From NCBI GenBank assembly GCA_050084985.1, contig JBITNC010000001.1, positions 6,510,001 to 6,574,000 of the forward strand: a stretch of 64,000 nucleotides of DNA, read 5' to 3'. The notes beneath the pieces were generated by a model. It saw only the letters and a list, made by a program, of their open reading frames with translations. It made no database searches and was not told the DNA's origin. Positions 12,251-22,361 of the stretch are shown piece after piece. Within the stretch, counting starts at the first letter, position 1. The number at the start of each line of letters is the position of its first letter. Position numbers and translations under genes: made by a program. This DNA is from Nageia nagi (taxonomy: Eukaryota > Pinophyta).

Positions 12251-13324
12251 GCTTTATTAGGGATCCAAATACTCTTTGTTGATGTCATCATGTATACATA
12301 TGTATAAATTATGTATGTATATGTGAATGTTGAAATCATGTACGTATATCAATGAAGCTTGTGCATATATAAGGTGATTGTTTGAAACTATTTTAGGGAA
12401 ATAGAAGTGATTCTTGGGCATTTCAAGAGAATATAGAGGGTTGGGAAACCATCAAAACTTTAAGAGACATCAATTATTGAATCCATGTACCTCCTTAAAA
12501 GAAGGGGGTGGAAGGTGGAGAGAGAGGAGTATAGCCACAAGAAGTGCTCAAGCCACTACCATGGAAAGAGAAGACTTATCCATGAGAGATTAAGAGCTTC
12601 ATGGAAGCTTCCTTCTTTCTTCTCGATCACCATTGTTATTTTTGGTTGGGTGGAAAACATCAAAGCCTATTGATCAATATGGAATATGTAATAATATTAG
12701 TGTAGGATGAATAATGTCATAGTCATTATATGTTATTTCTTTTATCAAGTATTGGATAGATCACATAGTGCGAGGGTGGAAATTACATTATGTGAGAACA
12801 TAATGTATTGTGGGAGATGTAGTATGTGTTTCTAGTACATGTTTTTTAGTATATTGAAAAAAAAAAACCTTCCTTTTCAAATGGTACAAGAATCTTGTTA
12901 GTCTTTTAAAAAGATAATAGAATAAGTAGAGTTAGGATTAGACATAAATTAAGGTTTATAAAATAATTCACAAGTTATACCAAAATAAGTAGCTTGAAGA
13001 AAAATATTGTAGAAAGTAGAGTAGTGGATTTGGTTATGTAGGACAAGATGCAAACCCAAAAGATAGAATAAAAAGTCTCCTTTGGTTGTAATGTGATTTC
13101 CTATGCAACAATAAGATATGAATGCTCTTTAATATGGCTAGCTACAATTTCTATATTTTCATTCTTGTATCTTGAATGTGATGTTAATATTACTTTCTAA
13201 TGGATTATAGAATAATCATTGTATTTGAAGTATTGAGAGCATAATATATATATAAAAGATTAATTTTAAAAAAAAATTATTTGAGGATCCATGTAAGCCT
13301 TAGGATTTTGGTGATTACAGGCCA

Positions 13325-13709
13325 TCCCAAATAACTATAACATTATCAAGAATATATCTAGTTTGGGAAAACCCAGTTTCAAGATGAACAATTAGGGGAT
13401 GTAGGGGTATAAGCTTTAAGATTAAGGCTTTTGAAATAATTTTATAACTCAAATTCAAAAGATTAATGGGCCTCCAATTAGTAGTAACCTTAGGGTATTC
13501 AAATTTAGGAATGAATTTAACATTTCCCTTTTTAATAATGTAGCCTAATGAGCCATAATGCATGGCTTATGAATAAAATTTAACCAACTCAGGACTTGAT
13601 ATATCCCAAAACTCTTTATAAAACTTACAAGGAAACCCATTTGAACCAAGGGATTTAAAATTTGACATTTGGGACAAGGCAAATTTGATATTTTTAAGAG
13701 AAAGAAGCT
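13325..13709 (-). pseudogene. LINE reverse transcriptase relic, piece 3 (RT N-terminal part)
   Basis: The minus strand encodes an L1-type RT segment. Visible in order: FALSQMSNFKSLGSNGFPCKF then YKEFW (the K-x-G-x-DGF region), one stop, YIIKKGNVKFIPK, NWRPINLLNLSYKIISKAL, and an ETGF..R.ILDNV block. These are diagnostic of plant non-LTR retrotransposons. An 82-codon frame at 13,315-13,563 is still open. The left end runs into the TCCCA duplication of the 8.5 kb insertion and resumes as piece 4 (4,463-4,814). The right end abuts the large LTR element and continues from piece 2 (32,216-33,332). Confidence 0.85.
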
Positions 13710-14754
13710 TATCTATAAGCACCTAAAAAACACATTTTTATGTTGTTTATAGTGTCATGTTGTATCTTGTGGTCACCTATCATCTTTTGTTGTCTTTCAT
13801 CATATCTATCATCATTTTTCAAAATTTTTCTTTAGTGGAATGATTGTTCAAGTCATTCAAATAATTTATCAATCATTTGAATGATCCTAATTATCATTTT
13901 TCAAATGGATAATAGCTTGAATTCATTTCCCTCCTTCATGATTTTTTGAATCCCTCTCCCGTGCATGCTTAGATGAAAGTGGTGCATCGAAAGCGCACTC
14001 AATAGGACATGTCAACCAGTCAGCTACCTTATCTACCACCTGTCACTTGGGGGGTCCTCCACTTTTCTCAACATCCATTCTAGCCAACCAACCAACCAAG
14101 TATCCCTCCCTTGGTAAGTTTGAACTTTGAACAATAGCTAGCTCTAAATGCTAGCCAATATGAAGCCTCCTCCTAGTCTACTAAACTCTGCCACTCAAAC
14201 CATAGTAACTTTGAATCAACTAAGAATACACATACCAAGGCACTTGGAGATCAAGCCACAACATACCAACAAAACACAACACATCCTTGGACACATTTTG
14301 ATCTTCTTTTATAGGTTTAGAGAAATTTGGAAGGAGCACTAAGGAGCAAAGCATTGTATCCTTTTGTACATAATATTTTCTTACATTGTGTTGACATGTA
14401 GTATATTTGTTAGGCTATAATCATGTAGCTTAGCTTGTTTTACTACTTATCATCATTTTAATCTTGCATAGGAATATCACACTGCATCCTAGGCATCTCC
14501 ATGCTTTCTCAAACCCATGTGATTATGGGATTAGGGATCTATAATCCATCAAGGAGGTTTGACACCTCTCTTGAGCACACTTTGGGGTTTTAAAGGACCA
14601 AAGTGTTGGGATTTGTACTAGTACTTTTTTTCTTACAAGTATTCTTGCAAGTTTAAACTATCATCCATCCATCCAACACATCAAATATCCAACAATGTTT
14701 TAAACATTACAAAGTGGTAACCAACAAGACCAAATGAGTGATTTTGGATGCTCA
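13710..14754 (+). repeat. 5' LTR of the gag-only element
   Basis: Matches 31,176-32,215 in order and orientation: TATCTATAAGCACC start, GTTTATAGTGTCAT, the AATGATT palindromes, CTTGGGGGGTCCTCCACTT, AACATCCATTCTAGCCAA, and an end at GGATGCTCA. LTRs usually start with TG; here both copies start TATCT, so the exact start is uncertain. Divergence between the copies is plainly higher than in the nested copia, which fits an older insertion. Confidence 0.8.
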
Positions 14755-14759
14755 CAAAA

Positions 14760-14777
14760 TGGTGATCACAATGGGAT
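14760..14777 (+). other. Candidate primer binding site of the gag-only element
   Basis: Five bases after the LTR end the sequence reads TGGTGATCACAATGGG. It starts with TGG, as tRNA primer sites do, but is not the usual initiator-Met site and I cannot assign a tRNA. Almost the same word follows an LTR-like end at 54,017. Confidence 0.5.
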
Positions 14778-14889
14778 CAAGGCTGGTCTTGAAACTCCAA
14801 AGCATTAAAGAGGATTTCTAAACATTTAACTCTTTTTTTTATGTTTTTATCTTTAAGCATTTTTGAATTTGGCATATTTTCATCACTAA

Positions 14890-15350
14890 AAACTGTCTAA
14901 AATTGCAAGGTACCTTACTAGATGTGCACAATCTTAGATATGGAAACTTCAAATGTCAACCATTAAAATAGACTAGATCATTCCATAGTTGAATGATTAT
15001 AACAACAAATCATTACACAAGCGAATGATTTTTCCCAAATCATGACAAATGATTTGCTTGCAAACATTATCCAACACCATCTCAGTCAAATTATCACATA
15101 CTTGAACGATTCATCAAATTATTGCATAAATAAATGATTTACCTGCAACCATTTTCCAACATTATCTTAGTCAAATCATCACACAATCGAATGATTCATT
15201 AGATCATCATGCAGGAGAATGATTCTACCTGCACCTATATCTTGAACTATCTTAGTTAGATCATCACACATATGAATGATTAGGGTAGACTATTTGAACA
15301 ATTTATCATAGTCATTCTTCATATGAACGATTTTGACTGTAACATATTTT
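14890..15350 (+). repeat. Array of AATGATT palindrome units in the leader
   Basis: About seven imperfect units of 55-70 bases, each with a form of ATCATCACACAATCGAATGATT, often followed by CCTGCAACCATTTTCCAAC. The core ATCATTYGAATGAT is palindromic. The same core recurs in both LTRs, near 15,530-15,565 and at 24,840-24,960. Confidence 0.65.
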
Positions 15351-16421
15351 GACTATTATTTTTATTTTTTTTGTATTTTTGCATGTAGATTGAGTCTGTA
15401 CTAGAGGCAGTAGTCCACTATCATTCATATATAAATTTGAAGTGTTTGTTGCATAAGACATGTCTATAAACCCTTGTCACAAGGATTTTCAATCTTTTTT
15501 GAGCATTTTAATTTCATTCTCTAGTGCATTATGATCATTCAAATGACTATTGATCATTTGAATGATTGGCACAGTTGTTCCTATAAAGGATGATTTTGAT
15601 ATAGATTTTATAACCTTCATTTTAAGCATCAAACTTGGAGTGGGAAGGAACATTCATGGGTAGGTCAGCTTTTGAATTCTTTTCAGTATCTTGTCAATAC
15701 AATTTGAGTGCTTTTTGCATTTAGGATTGCCCTCTCTTTCTAGTCAAAATTTACATTACATCTTGGGAAATTAGTGCATTACACATCAAAAATCTTATTT
15801 GGTGTTTAAAATAAATATCTTAAAGAGGGATTTTTCTTCAAGTTTAGGGTTTGGTTTACTAATTATTTTGTGCATCAAAAGACATTGCTATCTCTTACAT
15901 TGTGAAAAATTTAAAAAAAATCAAAAGAAAAGAAAAAAGGTTTATTTTCTTGCATTAGTGAATTTAACATCATCCTTGGGTGGGAGTATTTTTTATTTTT
16001 GAAATTATCTTTCTATTTCAAAAAAATAAAAATAAAAAGAAGCAAATCTTGAAGGGATTTGTTGCATCTTGCATACATTTTGTTGCACATCATATTTGCT
16101 TTATCACACTTGCATTAAAGTCCATCATAAACCTAGGGAGTGCCTAGGGCACATGGACTTGATCATAATGGCCTAACCCATACTATGATTTCATCAACAA
16201 GGTGGGAGCCCCCCTTTATTGGTGAGCAGTTAATACAGGTACTTGAGACACCCTTGTAAAATGACTCACCTTTTTAGGAATTGACCCTTACCCAAGAACA
16301 CTTGACTAGAATCATTTCTAAGAAAACTAAAAATAGCCAAGAATTTACAAATGCATTAAAAACCTATCTCAATAAAAATATAATGCACCAAATTGAACAA
16401 GAAGTAATTAAATGAGATAAA

Positions 16422-16426
16422 TACCA
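16422..16426. other. Target-site duplication TACCA (left)
   Basis: TACCA precedes the 5' LTR of the nested copia; the identical word follows its 3' LTR at 21,607-21,611. This defines the insertion exactly. Confidence 0.9.
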
Positions 16427-17038
16427 TGTTGTGTGTGGAGCATGATTGTTCAAAATTCTTTGTTTCAACCAGATGTATACCCTAGGAAGTTTGTACACCC
16501 CTCCACGTGGGGGGGTTACAGGGGGGACTTATCCCCCCTACAGGGGTTCGGGGGGGAACATCCCCCCGGTTGGGGGGTTTGGGGGCCAACGGTCCCCTTG
16601 TGGGGGTTCAGGGGTAGCACCCCTGAAGCTAAAAATAGATGTAAAATCATCTTGTAAAAGTATAGTAATTTCTAGTCAATCTGGGCTGTTCATTAGGTGA
16701 ATGATCTAATGGTAGAACTTATGTTTAGTTTAGGGTTTTTGCCCTAGAAGACAACCCCTCTGTATATGAGGGCATTGTAATAGACATGATATAGTGAGCG
16801 AGAAATAGAGATGTGAGACTGTGAGAGAAAATAGAGGATATTACAGTAGATCTACTGTAGGTTGTATCTCTTCACTTTGCTAGATAATAGAAAGGAAGGA
16901 TTGGCTATTTGGTGTGGATGTAGCCCAAACTAGGTGAACCACGTATATCTATGTCTCTCTTATTAATGCATTTTTTGTGTTTATATTTTTTGCAATATTT
17001 ATGTGTTCCATTGCTCTATAGTATATAATTTTCTAACA
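16427..17038 (+). repeat. 5' LTR of copia 1, with G-rich block
   Basis: Starts TGTTGTGTGTGGAG and ends CTAACA. Matches the 3' LTR except for an extra ~150 bases at about 16,524-16,690, which include a strikingly G/C-rich block. Short runs such as GTGAGCGAGAAA and GGTGAACCACGTATATC are shared with the 3' LTR. Confidence 0.92.
16505..16625 (+). repeat. G-tract block in the 5' LTR
   Basis: About 120 bases with many runs of 4-7 Gs and facing C runs, for example GGGGGGACTTATCCCCCC, which can fold as a hairpin. The G runs could also form quadruplexes. It is an island of high GC in AT-rich DNA. Open frames rich in Gly and Pro here are composition artefacts. Confidence 0.85.
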
Positions 17039-17040
17039 AC

Positions 17041-17052
17041 TGGTATCAGAGC
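17041..17052 (+). other. Primer binding site of copia 1
   Basis: TGGTATCAGAGC, two bases after the LTR, is a perfect match to the initiator-Met tRNA primer site used by plant copia elements. Confidence 0.95.
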
Positions 17053-17113
17053 TAAAGGTCTATTTAGCTGATAAACTCATAGGAAAGAAGGATTCCTCGT
17101 TCGAGTGGGAGTA

Positions 17114-17880
17114 ATGGTGGAAGATGGTAAGTTTAGGGTCGAGAAATTTAACGACTAAAACTTCTCAATATGGAAGATGTAGATGGAAGATTATCTATAT
17201 CAAAAAGATCTGTACCTACCATTGAGCGAAAAAATAAATAAGCTGATAGATATGATAGATGAAGACTGGAACCTTCTCGATAGAAAGGCACTCAGAGCAA
17301 TACGGTTGAGCCTCGCTGCATCAGTCACCTTCAACATTTCAAAGGAAATAATGACAGAGGGTTTGTTTTAGATGTTGTCGAAACTATATGAAAAAACCTC
17401 AGCCTCAAACAAGGTATTTCTTATGAAACGGTTATTTAATATGAAGATGTTGGAAGGTGGATCTGTTATGAATCATTTAAATGATTTTAATACTGTTACA
17501 AGTCAGTTATGTTCTATAGAGGTAGACTTTGATGATGAAGTTAGAGCTCTATTATTTTTGTGCTCATTACCAAAAAGTTGGAATGGTTTAGTAATGGCCA
17601 TTAGTAACTCTATGTCTGGATCTAGTACTTTAAAGTTTGATGATGTTGTCGGTGCTATCCTTAGCAAGGAAATGCAATAGAAGACCTCCGATGAGAACAT
17701 CAGGAAATGCTTTGAGTGTAGATTCTAGGGGAAGAAAAATGGAAAAAGGAAAGAGCTCAGGATATCATAGTAAATCAAGGAAAGATAGATCCAAGTCTAG
17801 ATCATGGATAGTGTGTTGGAAATGCAGAAAGAAAGGACACCTAAAGAGAGACTGTAGATCTCGAAAGGGAAAAGAAGGAG
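17114..17880 (+). pseudogene. gag: Copia 1 gag relic with zinc knuckle
   Basis: Gag is the capsid and nucleocapsid precursor that packages element RNA in cytoplasmic particles. A start codon at 17,114 opens VEDGKFRVEKFN; two early stops follow, then a long open stretch (17,183-17,680, one stop) with the UBN2-like order WNLLDRKALRAIRLSLA ... LYEKTS ... [18 protein letters not shown] ... LCSLPKSW. After a frameshift near 17,690 a basic region leads to an intact zinc knuckle CWKCRKKGHLKRDC (CX2CX4HX4C). The stop TAG at 17,678 and the shift would block full-length Gag. Confidence 0.88.
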
Positions 17881-17957
17881 ATGCACAGCAAGAAAATAAT
17901 CATGAAGCAAATGTGACAGGTGAGGTGTTACAAGATGCTTTGATTCTTTCTTTTGAA

Positions 17958-18201
17958 AATATTAATGACTCCTGGGTGGTAGATTTCAGGGGCCTCATTC
18001 CATACCACACCTGATAAGAAATATTTTCATGACTATGTTCAAGGAGATTTTGGACAAGTTCATTTGGGTGATGATAAACCCTGTAAAATTGTTGGAATGG
18101 GTAAGGTTCTTGTAAAATAGTAGAATGGAAACCAATGGCTACTAAAGGAGGTAAGGCATGTTCCAGATCTAAAGAAAAATCTGATTTCAACAGGGCAGTT
18201 A
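17958..18201 (+). pseudogene. Copia 1 aspartic protease relic, frameshifted at the active site
   Basis: Protease would cleave Gag-Pol. The frame reaches DSWVVDF and then shifts exactly at the expected D-[ST]-G catalytic triad, where there is one base too many in a T run at 17,984-17,986. Downstream, a second frame carries the PDKKYFHDYVQGDFGQVHLGDD-like region and a KIVGMGK block typical of copia protease C-termini. The break at the catalytic residue means no active protease. Confidence 0.75.
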
Positions 18202-18375
18202 GGTAGTGAAGGTTGTGTGACAACTTTCACAGATAAAACTTGGAAGGTCACCAAAGGAGCCCTAGTAATAGCAAGAGGTGAAAAGGTTGGTAGTGAAGGT
18301 TTTGTGACAACTTTCACAAATAAAACTTGGAAGGTCACCAAAGGAGCCCTAGTAATAGCAAGAGGTGAAAAGGTT
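18202..18375 (+). repeat. 87-bp tandem duplication inside copia 1 pol
   Basis: Two copies of an 87-bp unit (18,202-18,288 and 18,289-18,375) differ at a few bases. Eighty-seven is 29 codons, so the frame is kept and a TWKVTKGALVIARGEKVG block is doubled. It lies between protease and the integrase zinc-binding region. Confidence 0.93.
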
Positions 18376-19353
18376 GGTACATTGTATTTATGCAAAGGAG
18401 CAGATGCAGCATTATGGCATCATAGGCTCGAACACATGAGTGAAAAGGGGATGAAGATTCTTCACTCAAGAAATTTATTGCCAAGTTTGAAGAATGTTGA
18501 TTTGGATTTCTGTGAGAATTGCATTTATGGAAAATAGAAGAGAGTCAGATTTCTCAGAGTTGGGAAAGAAAAGAAGAGCCAAAAATTAGAGCTTGTGCAT
18601 ACAGATGTATGGGGACCTACTTAGGTATCATCTCTTGGTGGCTCTCATTATTATGTTACCTTTATTGATGATGCAACTAAAAAAGCTTGGATTTATTGTA
18701 TTAAGAATAAATCTAATGTATTTGATACTTTTAAGAAATGGAAAGCTTTGGTTGAGATTGAGACAGGAAAGAAATTGAAGTGTCTTAGATCAGACAATGG
18801 AGGTGAATATTGTAGCAAAGAGTTTGATAGGTACTATTCAGAACATGGAATTCGTAGAGAGAAGATAGTTCCAAGAACATCACAAGAAAATGGTGTGTCA
18901 GAAAGGATGAACAGGACAATCATGGAGCATGCAAGGTGCATGAGATTGCATGTAGGATTGCCTTTACAGTTTTGGGCAGGAGCTATAGATACTGTTGTTT
19001 ATCTAATAAACAGAGGGCCTTCAAGTTCCTTGGATGGTGGTGTTCCAGAGGAAGCATGGACAGGTAAAAAGGTAAACTACTCCTTTTTAAAGCCTTTTGG
19101 TTGTGAGGCCTTTGTCCATATTGATAAAGAAAATAGAACAAAGCTTGAGGCAAAGTCAAAGAAATGTACCTTTATTGGATATGGTGTTAATGATTTTGGT
19201 TATCGCTTATATGATTACGAAAATCACAAAATCATTAGGAGTAGAGATGTAATATTCAATGAAAAGGTCTTGTATAAGAATCAGTTGCAAGAAAAGAAAC
19301 AAGAAAAGAAAATAAGGAATATGCAGTTCTTGATGAAATCACTGAAAAAGTAA
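18376..19353 (+). pseudogene. Copia 1 integrase relic (HHCC and DDE core)
   Basis: Integrase inserts element cDNA into host DNA. The N-terminal HHCC zinc-binding part reads LWHHRLEHMSEKGM ... CENCIYGK, followed by a stop at 18,536. The core shows HTDVWGP (first Asp), a stop shortly after, FIDDATKKAW, SDNGGEY (second Asp) and SQENGVSERMNRT (catalytic Glu), then FWAGAIDTVVYLINRGPS and KPFGCEAFVHI. All lie in one frame. The last 201 codons (18,748-19,353) are open and all three catalytic residues survive. Confidence 0.92.
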
Positions 19354-19499
19354 AGGTGCCTGAAAATAATAATAACCAACAACCACAACAACAACAGGCA
19401 CCCCAAACACCTGAAAGTGGTGTTAGAAGATCTACCAGGATAAGTAGACCCCCTGAACGATACTCTCCTTCATTATATTATTTATTGTTGATTGATTCT

Positions 19500-20412
19500 G
19501 TTGAACCTGAATGTTATGAAGAAGCAGTGTAGGTTGAAAGCAGGAAGAAGTGGGAGGTAGCCATGGAAAAGAGATGGACTCCTTAATGCATAACTAGACT
19601 TGGGACTTAGTCAGGTTGCCTATAGGAAAAACTACACTAAAGAATAAATGGGTTTACAGTTGAAGGAAGAAGATGGAGGAAAATAGAGGTACAAAGCTAG
19701 ACTTGTGGTGAAGGGGTTTACACAGAAGAAAGGTATTAATTTTGATGAAATAGTTTCTCCTCTTATTAAAATGACTTCAATCAGAACTATTTTTAGTCTT
19801 GTAGCAGCTGAAGATTTGCATCTTGAGTAGTTAGATGTAATGACAGCCTTTCTCCATGGGGATTTGGAGGAAGAGATATATATGCAACAACCATAAGGAT
19901 ATGAGGTGAAAGGGAAGGAGAAACTAGTGTGCAGGTTGAAGAAGAGCTTGTATGGCTTGAAACAGGCTCCAAGGCAGTGGTATCTAAAATTTGACAAGTT
20001 TATGTCTGAACAAGGTTATACTAGATGCCACTTTGATCATTGTGTTTATTTGAAAAAGCAAAATGATGGTAGCTATATTATACTATTATTGTATGTAGAT
20101 GACATGCTTGTTGCAAGGTCTAACATGCAAGAAATAAATGTGCTCAAAAGAAAATTGGTAAATTCATTTGCAATGAAGGATTTGGGAGCTGCAAAACAAA
20201 TCCTTGGTATGAGAATCACTAGAGACAGGAAAAATTACAAATTAACATTATCTCAGAATGAGTACATACAAAAGGTATTGAAAAGATTTAATATGCACAA
20301 TGCAAAACCAGTTAGTACACATTTTGCTAGCCATTCCAAACTTAGCAAGGAAATGTGCCCAAAGACCCAAGAGACATGGATTATATGTCTAAAGTTCCAT
20401 ATGCATCAGTAG
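19500..20412 (+). pseudogene. Copia 1 reverse transcriptase relic
   Basis: RT copies element RNA into cDNA. The first part (about 19,530-19,900) carries many stops but shows ARLVVKGFTQKKGINFDEI and DVMTAFLHGDLEEEIYMQQP. The open part (19,906-20,412) reads VCRLKKSLYGLKQAPRQWY, then LLLYVDDMLVA with the catalytic YVDD, KLVNSFAMKDLGAAKQILGM and LSQNEYIQKVLKRF. Order and spacing match copia RT. The N-terminal half is too broken for activity. Confidence 0.93.
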
Positions 20413-21000
20413 TTGGAAGCTTAATGTATGCAATGGTATGCACAAGGCCTGATATTACACATGCAGTGGGAGTTGTAAGCAGGTACATGAACAATCCAGG
20501 AAAGGAACATTGGATGGCAGTGAAATAGATTCTTAGATATTTGAAAGGTACCACAAATCAAGCATTATGCTTTGGTGGTTCAAACATTTCCCTATAGGGA
20601 TATGTTGATGCAGATATGGCAAGTGATAGAGATAATAGGAGGAGCACTACAGGATATGTATTTACTGTTGGTGGAACAGCTTCTGTTGGGTTTCAAAAAT
20701 CCAAAGTGTTGTTGCACTTTCAACAACAAAGCAGAGTATGTTGCTGCTACAGAGGCTAGTAAAGAAATGATTTGGTTACAAAGGTTCATGGGTGAATTGG
20801 GTAAGGAGCATGATATGGGGATGCTATACAGTGATAGCCAAAGTGCCATTCATCTTGCAAAGAACTCAACATTTCATTCTAGGACTAAACACATACAGCT
20901 CAAGTACCATTTCATACGATCAGTGTTAGAAGATGGAGAGTTAAAGCTAGAAAAGATACATACTAGCTAGAATCCTGCAGATATAGTTAACAAAAGTTGT
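20413..21000 (+). pseudogene. Copia 1 RNase H relic
   Basis: RNase H removes the RNA strand during reverse transcription. Visible are PYASVVGSLMYAMVCTRPDI (RT/RNase H link), DADMASDRDNRRSTTGYVF, then after a shift NNKAEYVAATEASKEMIWLQ (catalytic Glu) and LYSDSQSAIHLAKNSTFHSR (catalytic Asp), TKHIQLKYHFIR and NPADIV. Stops occur near 20,527 and 20,968. Confidence 0.9.
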
Positions 21001-21135
21001 AACTAGGGAGAAACTGAGAATATGCTAGTTTTAATTGGTCTTCAAGGATGATGATGAATATGAGAAATAGCTAGGTCCAAAGAGGAGTCATTGTCCAACA
21101 AATGAAGCAGCAGTGGAGTTGCTACAATCATTCTC

Positions 21136-21147
21136 CAAGTGGGAGAT
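21136..21147 (+). other. Polypurine tract of copia 1
   Basis: AAGTGGGAGA-type purine run next to the 3' LTR; it would prime plus-strand DNA synthesis. Confidence 0.8.
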
Positions 21148-21606
21148 TGTGTGTGTGGAGCATGATTATTTAGAATTCTTTGTTTCAACTGGATGTATAC
21201 CCCAAGAAGTTTGTACACCCCTCCATGCGGGGGGGTTGCAGGGGGGACTTGTTATTTCATTAGGCGAATGATCTAACGGTAGAACTTATGTTTAGTTTAG
21301 GGTTTTTGCCCTAGAAGGCAACCCCTCTCTTTATATGAGGGCATTGTAATAGATGTGTTATAGTGAGCGAGAAACAGAGACGTGAGACTGTGAGAGAAAA
21401 TAGAGGATATTACAGTGGATCCGTTGTAGGTTGTATCTCTTCACTTTGTTGGATAATAGAAAGGAAGGACTGGTTGTTTGGTGTGGACGTAGCCCAAACT
21501 TGGTGAACCACGTATATCTGTGTCTCTCTTATTTATGCATTTTTTTGTTTATATTTTCTGCAATATTTATGTGTTCCATTGCTCCGTAGTATATAATTTT
21601 CTAACA
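21148..21606 (+). repeat. 3' LTR of copia 1, shortened
   Basis: 459 bp, starting TGTGTGTGTGGAGC and ending CTAACA, followed by TACCA. Relative to the 5' LTR about 150 bases are missing after GCAGGGGGGACTT, removing most of the G-rich block. Confidence 0.92.
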
Positions 21607-22361
21607 TACCATTGCTATATCTCACCATTACTTCTTATCATTTAGACATATTTGAAGTGATCATGTAGGATGTTTGTGCATTAGTCTTGCATTGCATATT
21701 CAAAATAAATAAAAAAAAAAAATCAATCAAAATCAAAATCAAATTCATTTCATTTTAGTCTTGGTGTTTGTTTGCTTATCATTATTTGGCACCTTCAGGA
21801 CATTTTGATTTAGCAACCATGTTGTTTGTTCCTTTTGTTCCTTAGTACATTCATAGAGAACCTTGCATGAGGTTAATGAACACCTCTAAGTATAATCAAT
21901 AAAAAAAAGAACAAAATCAAACACTAAGTCTAAACCATGAGTCATCATTTCAACCTCGTAATTCTATTCCAATCAATCATCCTTCGTCTCATGAGTCTTT
22001 GTCTTGTCATGTCTCTAGTCCTTCTTGTTGTCATCTTTGTCATTCTTCATCTTGTCAACCCACTATGCCTTTTGATTCACAATTGGATAGTGAAATCAAG
22101 TCAAGTCATGTATTGCAAGATATTCCTTTATTTATCAAGGATCAATTTCTTGATGACCCTATTATTTGAGAAGCTTTTTTTAAACTCTTCGAACAATTCA
22201 TGGTCCAAATTCAAGTTAGTCAAATCATCCTTTCTTCATATTCTTCTCATAGAGATGGCCTTCACTATCATGAGTCTTCATGTCATAGCTATCCTCCTTC
22301 TTATGTTAGCACTTCATCATTTGCTACATCAAGTTAGGGTAAGTTAAGTCCTCAAGTCCAA

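Larger units (their letters stand above)
11585..13290 (+). repeat. Large direct repeat B (~1.7 kb)
   Basis: Second copy of repeat A, with the same landmarks in the same order and more 36-bp units. It ends just inside the right end of the 8.5 kb insertion, so if A and B are LTR-like, B would be the terminal copy. Confidence 0.7.
4815..13324 (+). mobile_element. 8.5 kb insertion of unknown type, TG...CA ends, TSD TCCCA
   Basis: This segment interrupts the minus-strand LINE reading frame. It is flanked by identical 5-bp repeats TCCCA (4,810-4,814 and 13,325-13,329), begins with TG and ends with CA, as LTR elements do. Its layout is unusual: a short block of degenerate 36-bp repeats, a field of CATAAG motifs, a ~2.9 kb decayed reading frame of unknown product, then two ~1.7 kb direct repeats A and B. 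The right part may be LTR-derived, because the 36-bp repeats near the left end recur at the start of A and B, but no full left LTR is present. No gag, protease, integrase or RT motif was recognised. Confidence 0.55.
16427..21606 (+). mobile_element. Complete nested Ty1/copia element (TSD TACCA)
   Basis: A 5,180-bp element with two LTRs (612 and 459 bp), Met-tRNA primer site, gag, protease, integrase, RT, RNase H and polypurine tract in copia order, integrase before RT. Gag has a UBN2-like region and a zinc knuckle. The domain layout resembles Tnt1/Tork-type plant copia elements, but I cannot place the lineage firmly. It is dead: stops and at least three frameshifts. LTR divergence outside the indel is roughly 5% by eye, younger than its host element. 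Confidence 0.93.

Noticed and set aside
4807-13329. 8-bp target duplication (CCTTCCCA/CCATCCCA) pointing to a hAT-type DNA transposon
   Set aside because: The 8-bp match has a mismatch, while TCCCA is exact and leaves TG...CA ends. No terminal inverted repeats or transposase were seen. Kept only as a lesser alternative.
16433-16700. Gly/Pro-rich open frames of 74 and 84 codons
   Set aside because: They read through the G-tract block of a copia LTR; two frames overlap and neither resembles a protein.
17900-18395. Minus-strand frames of 107 and 111 codons
   Set aside because: Antisense shadows of copia 1 gag-pol; one shows an internal repeat only because of the 87-bp duplication.
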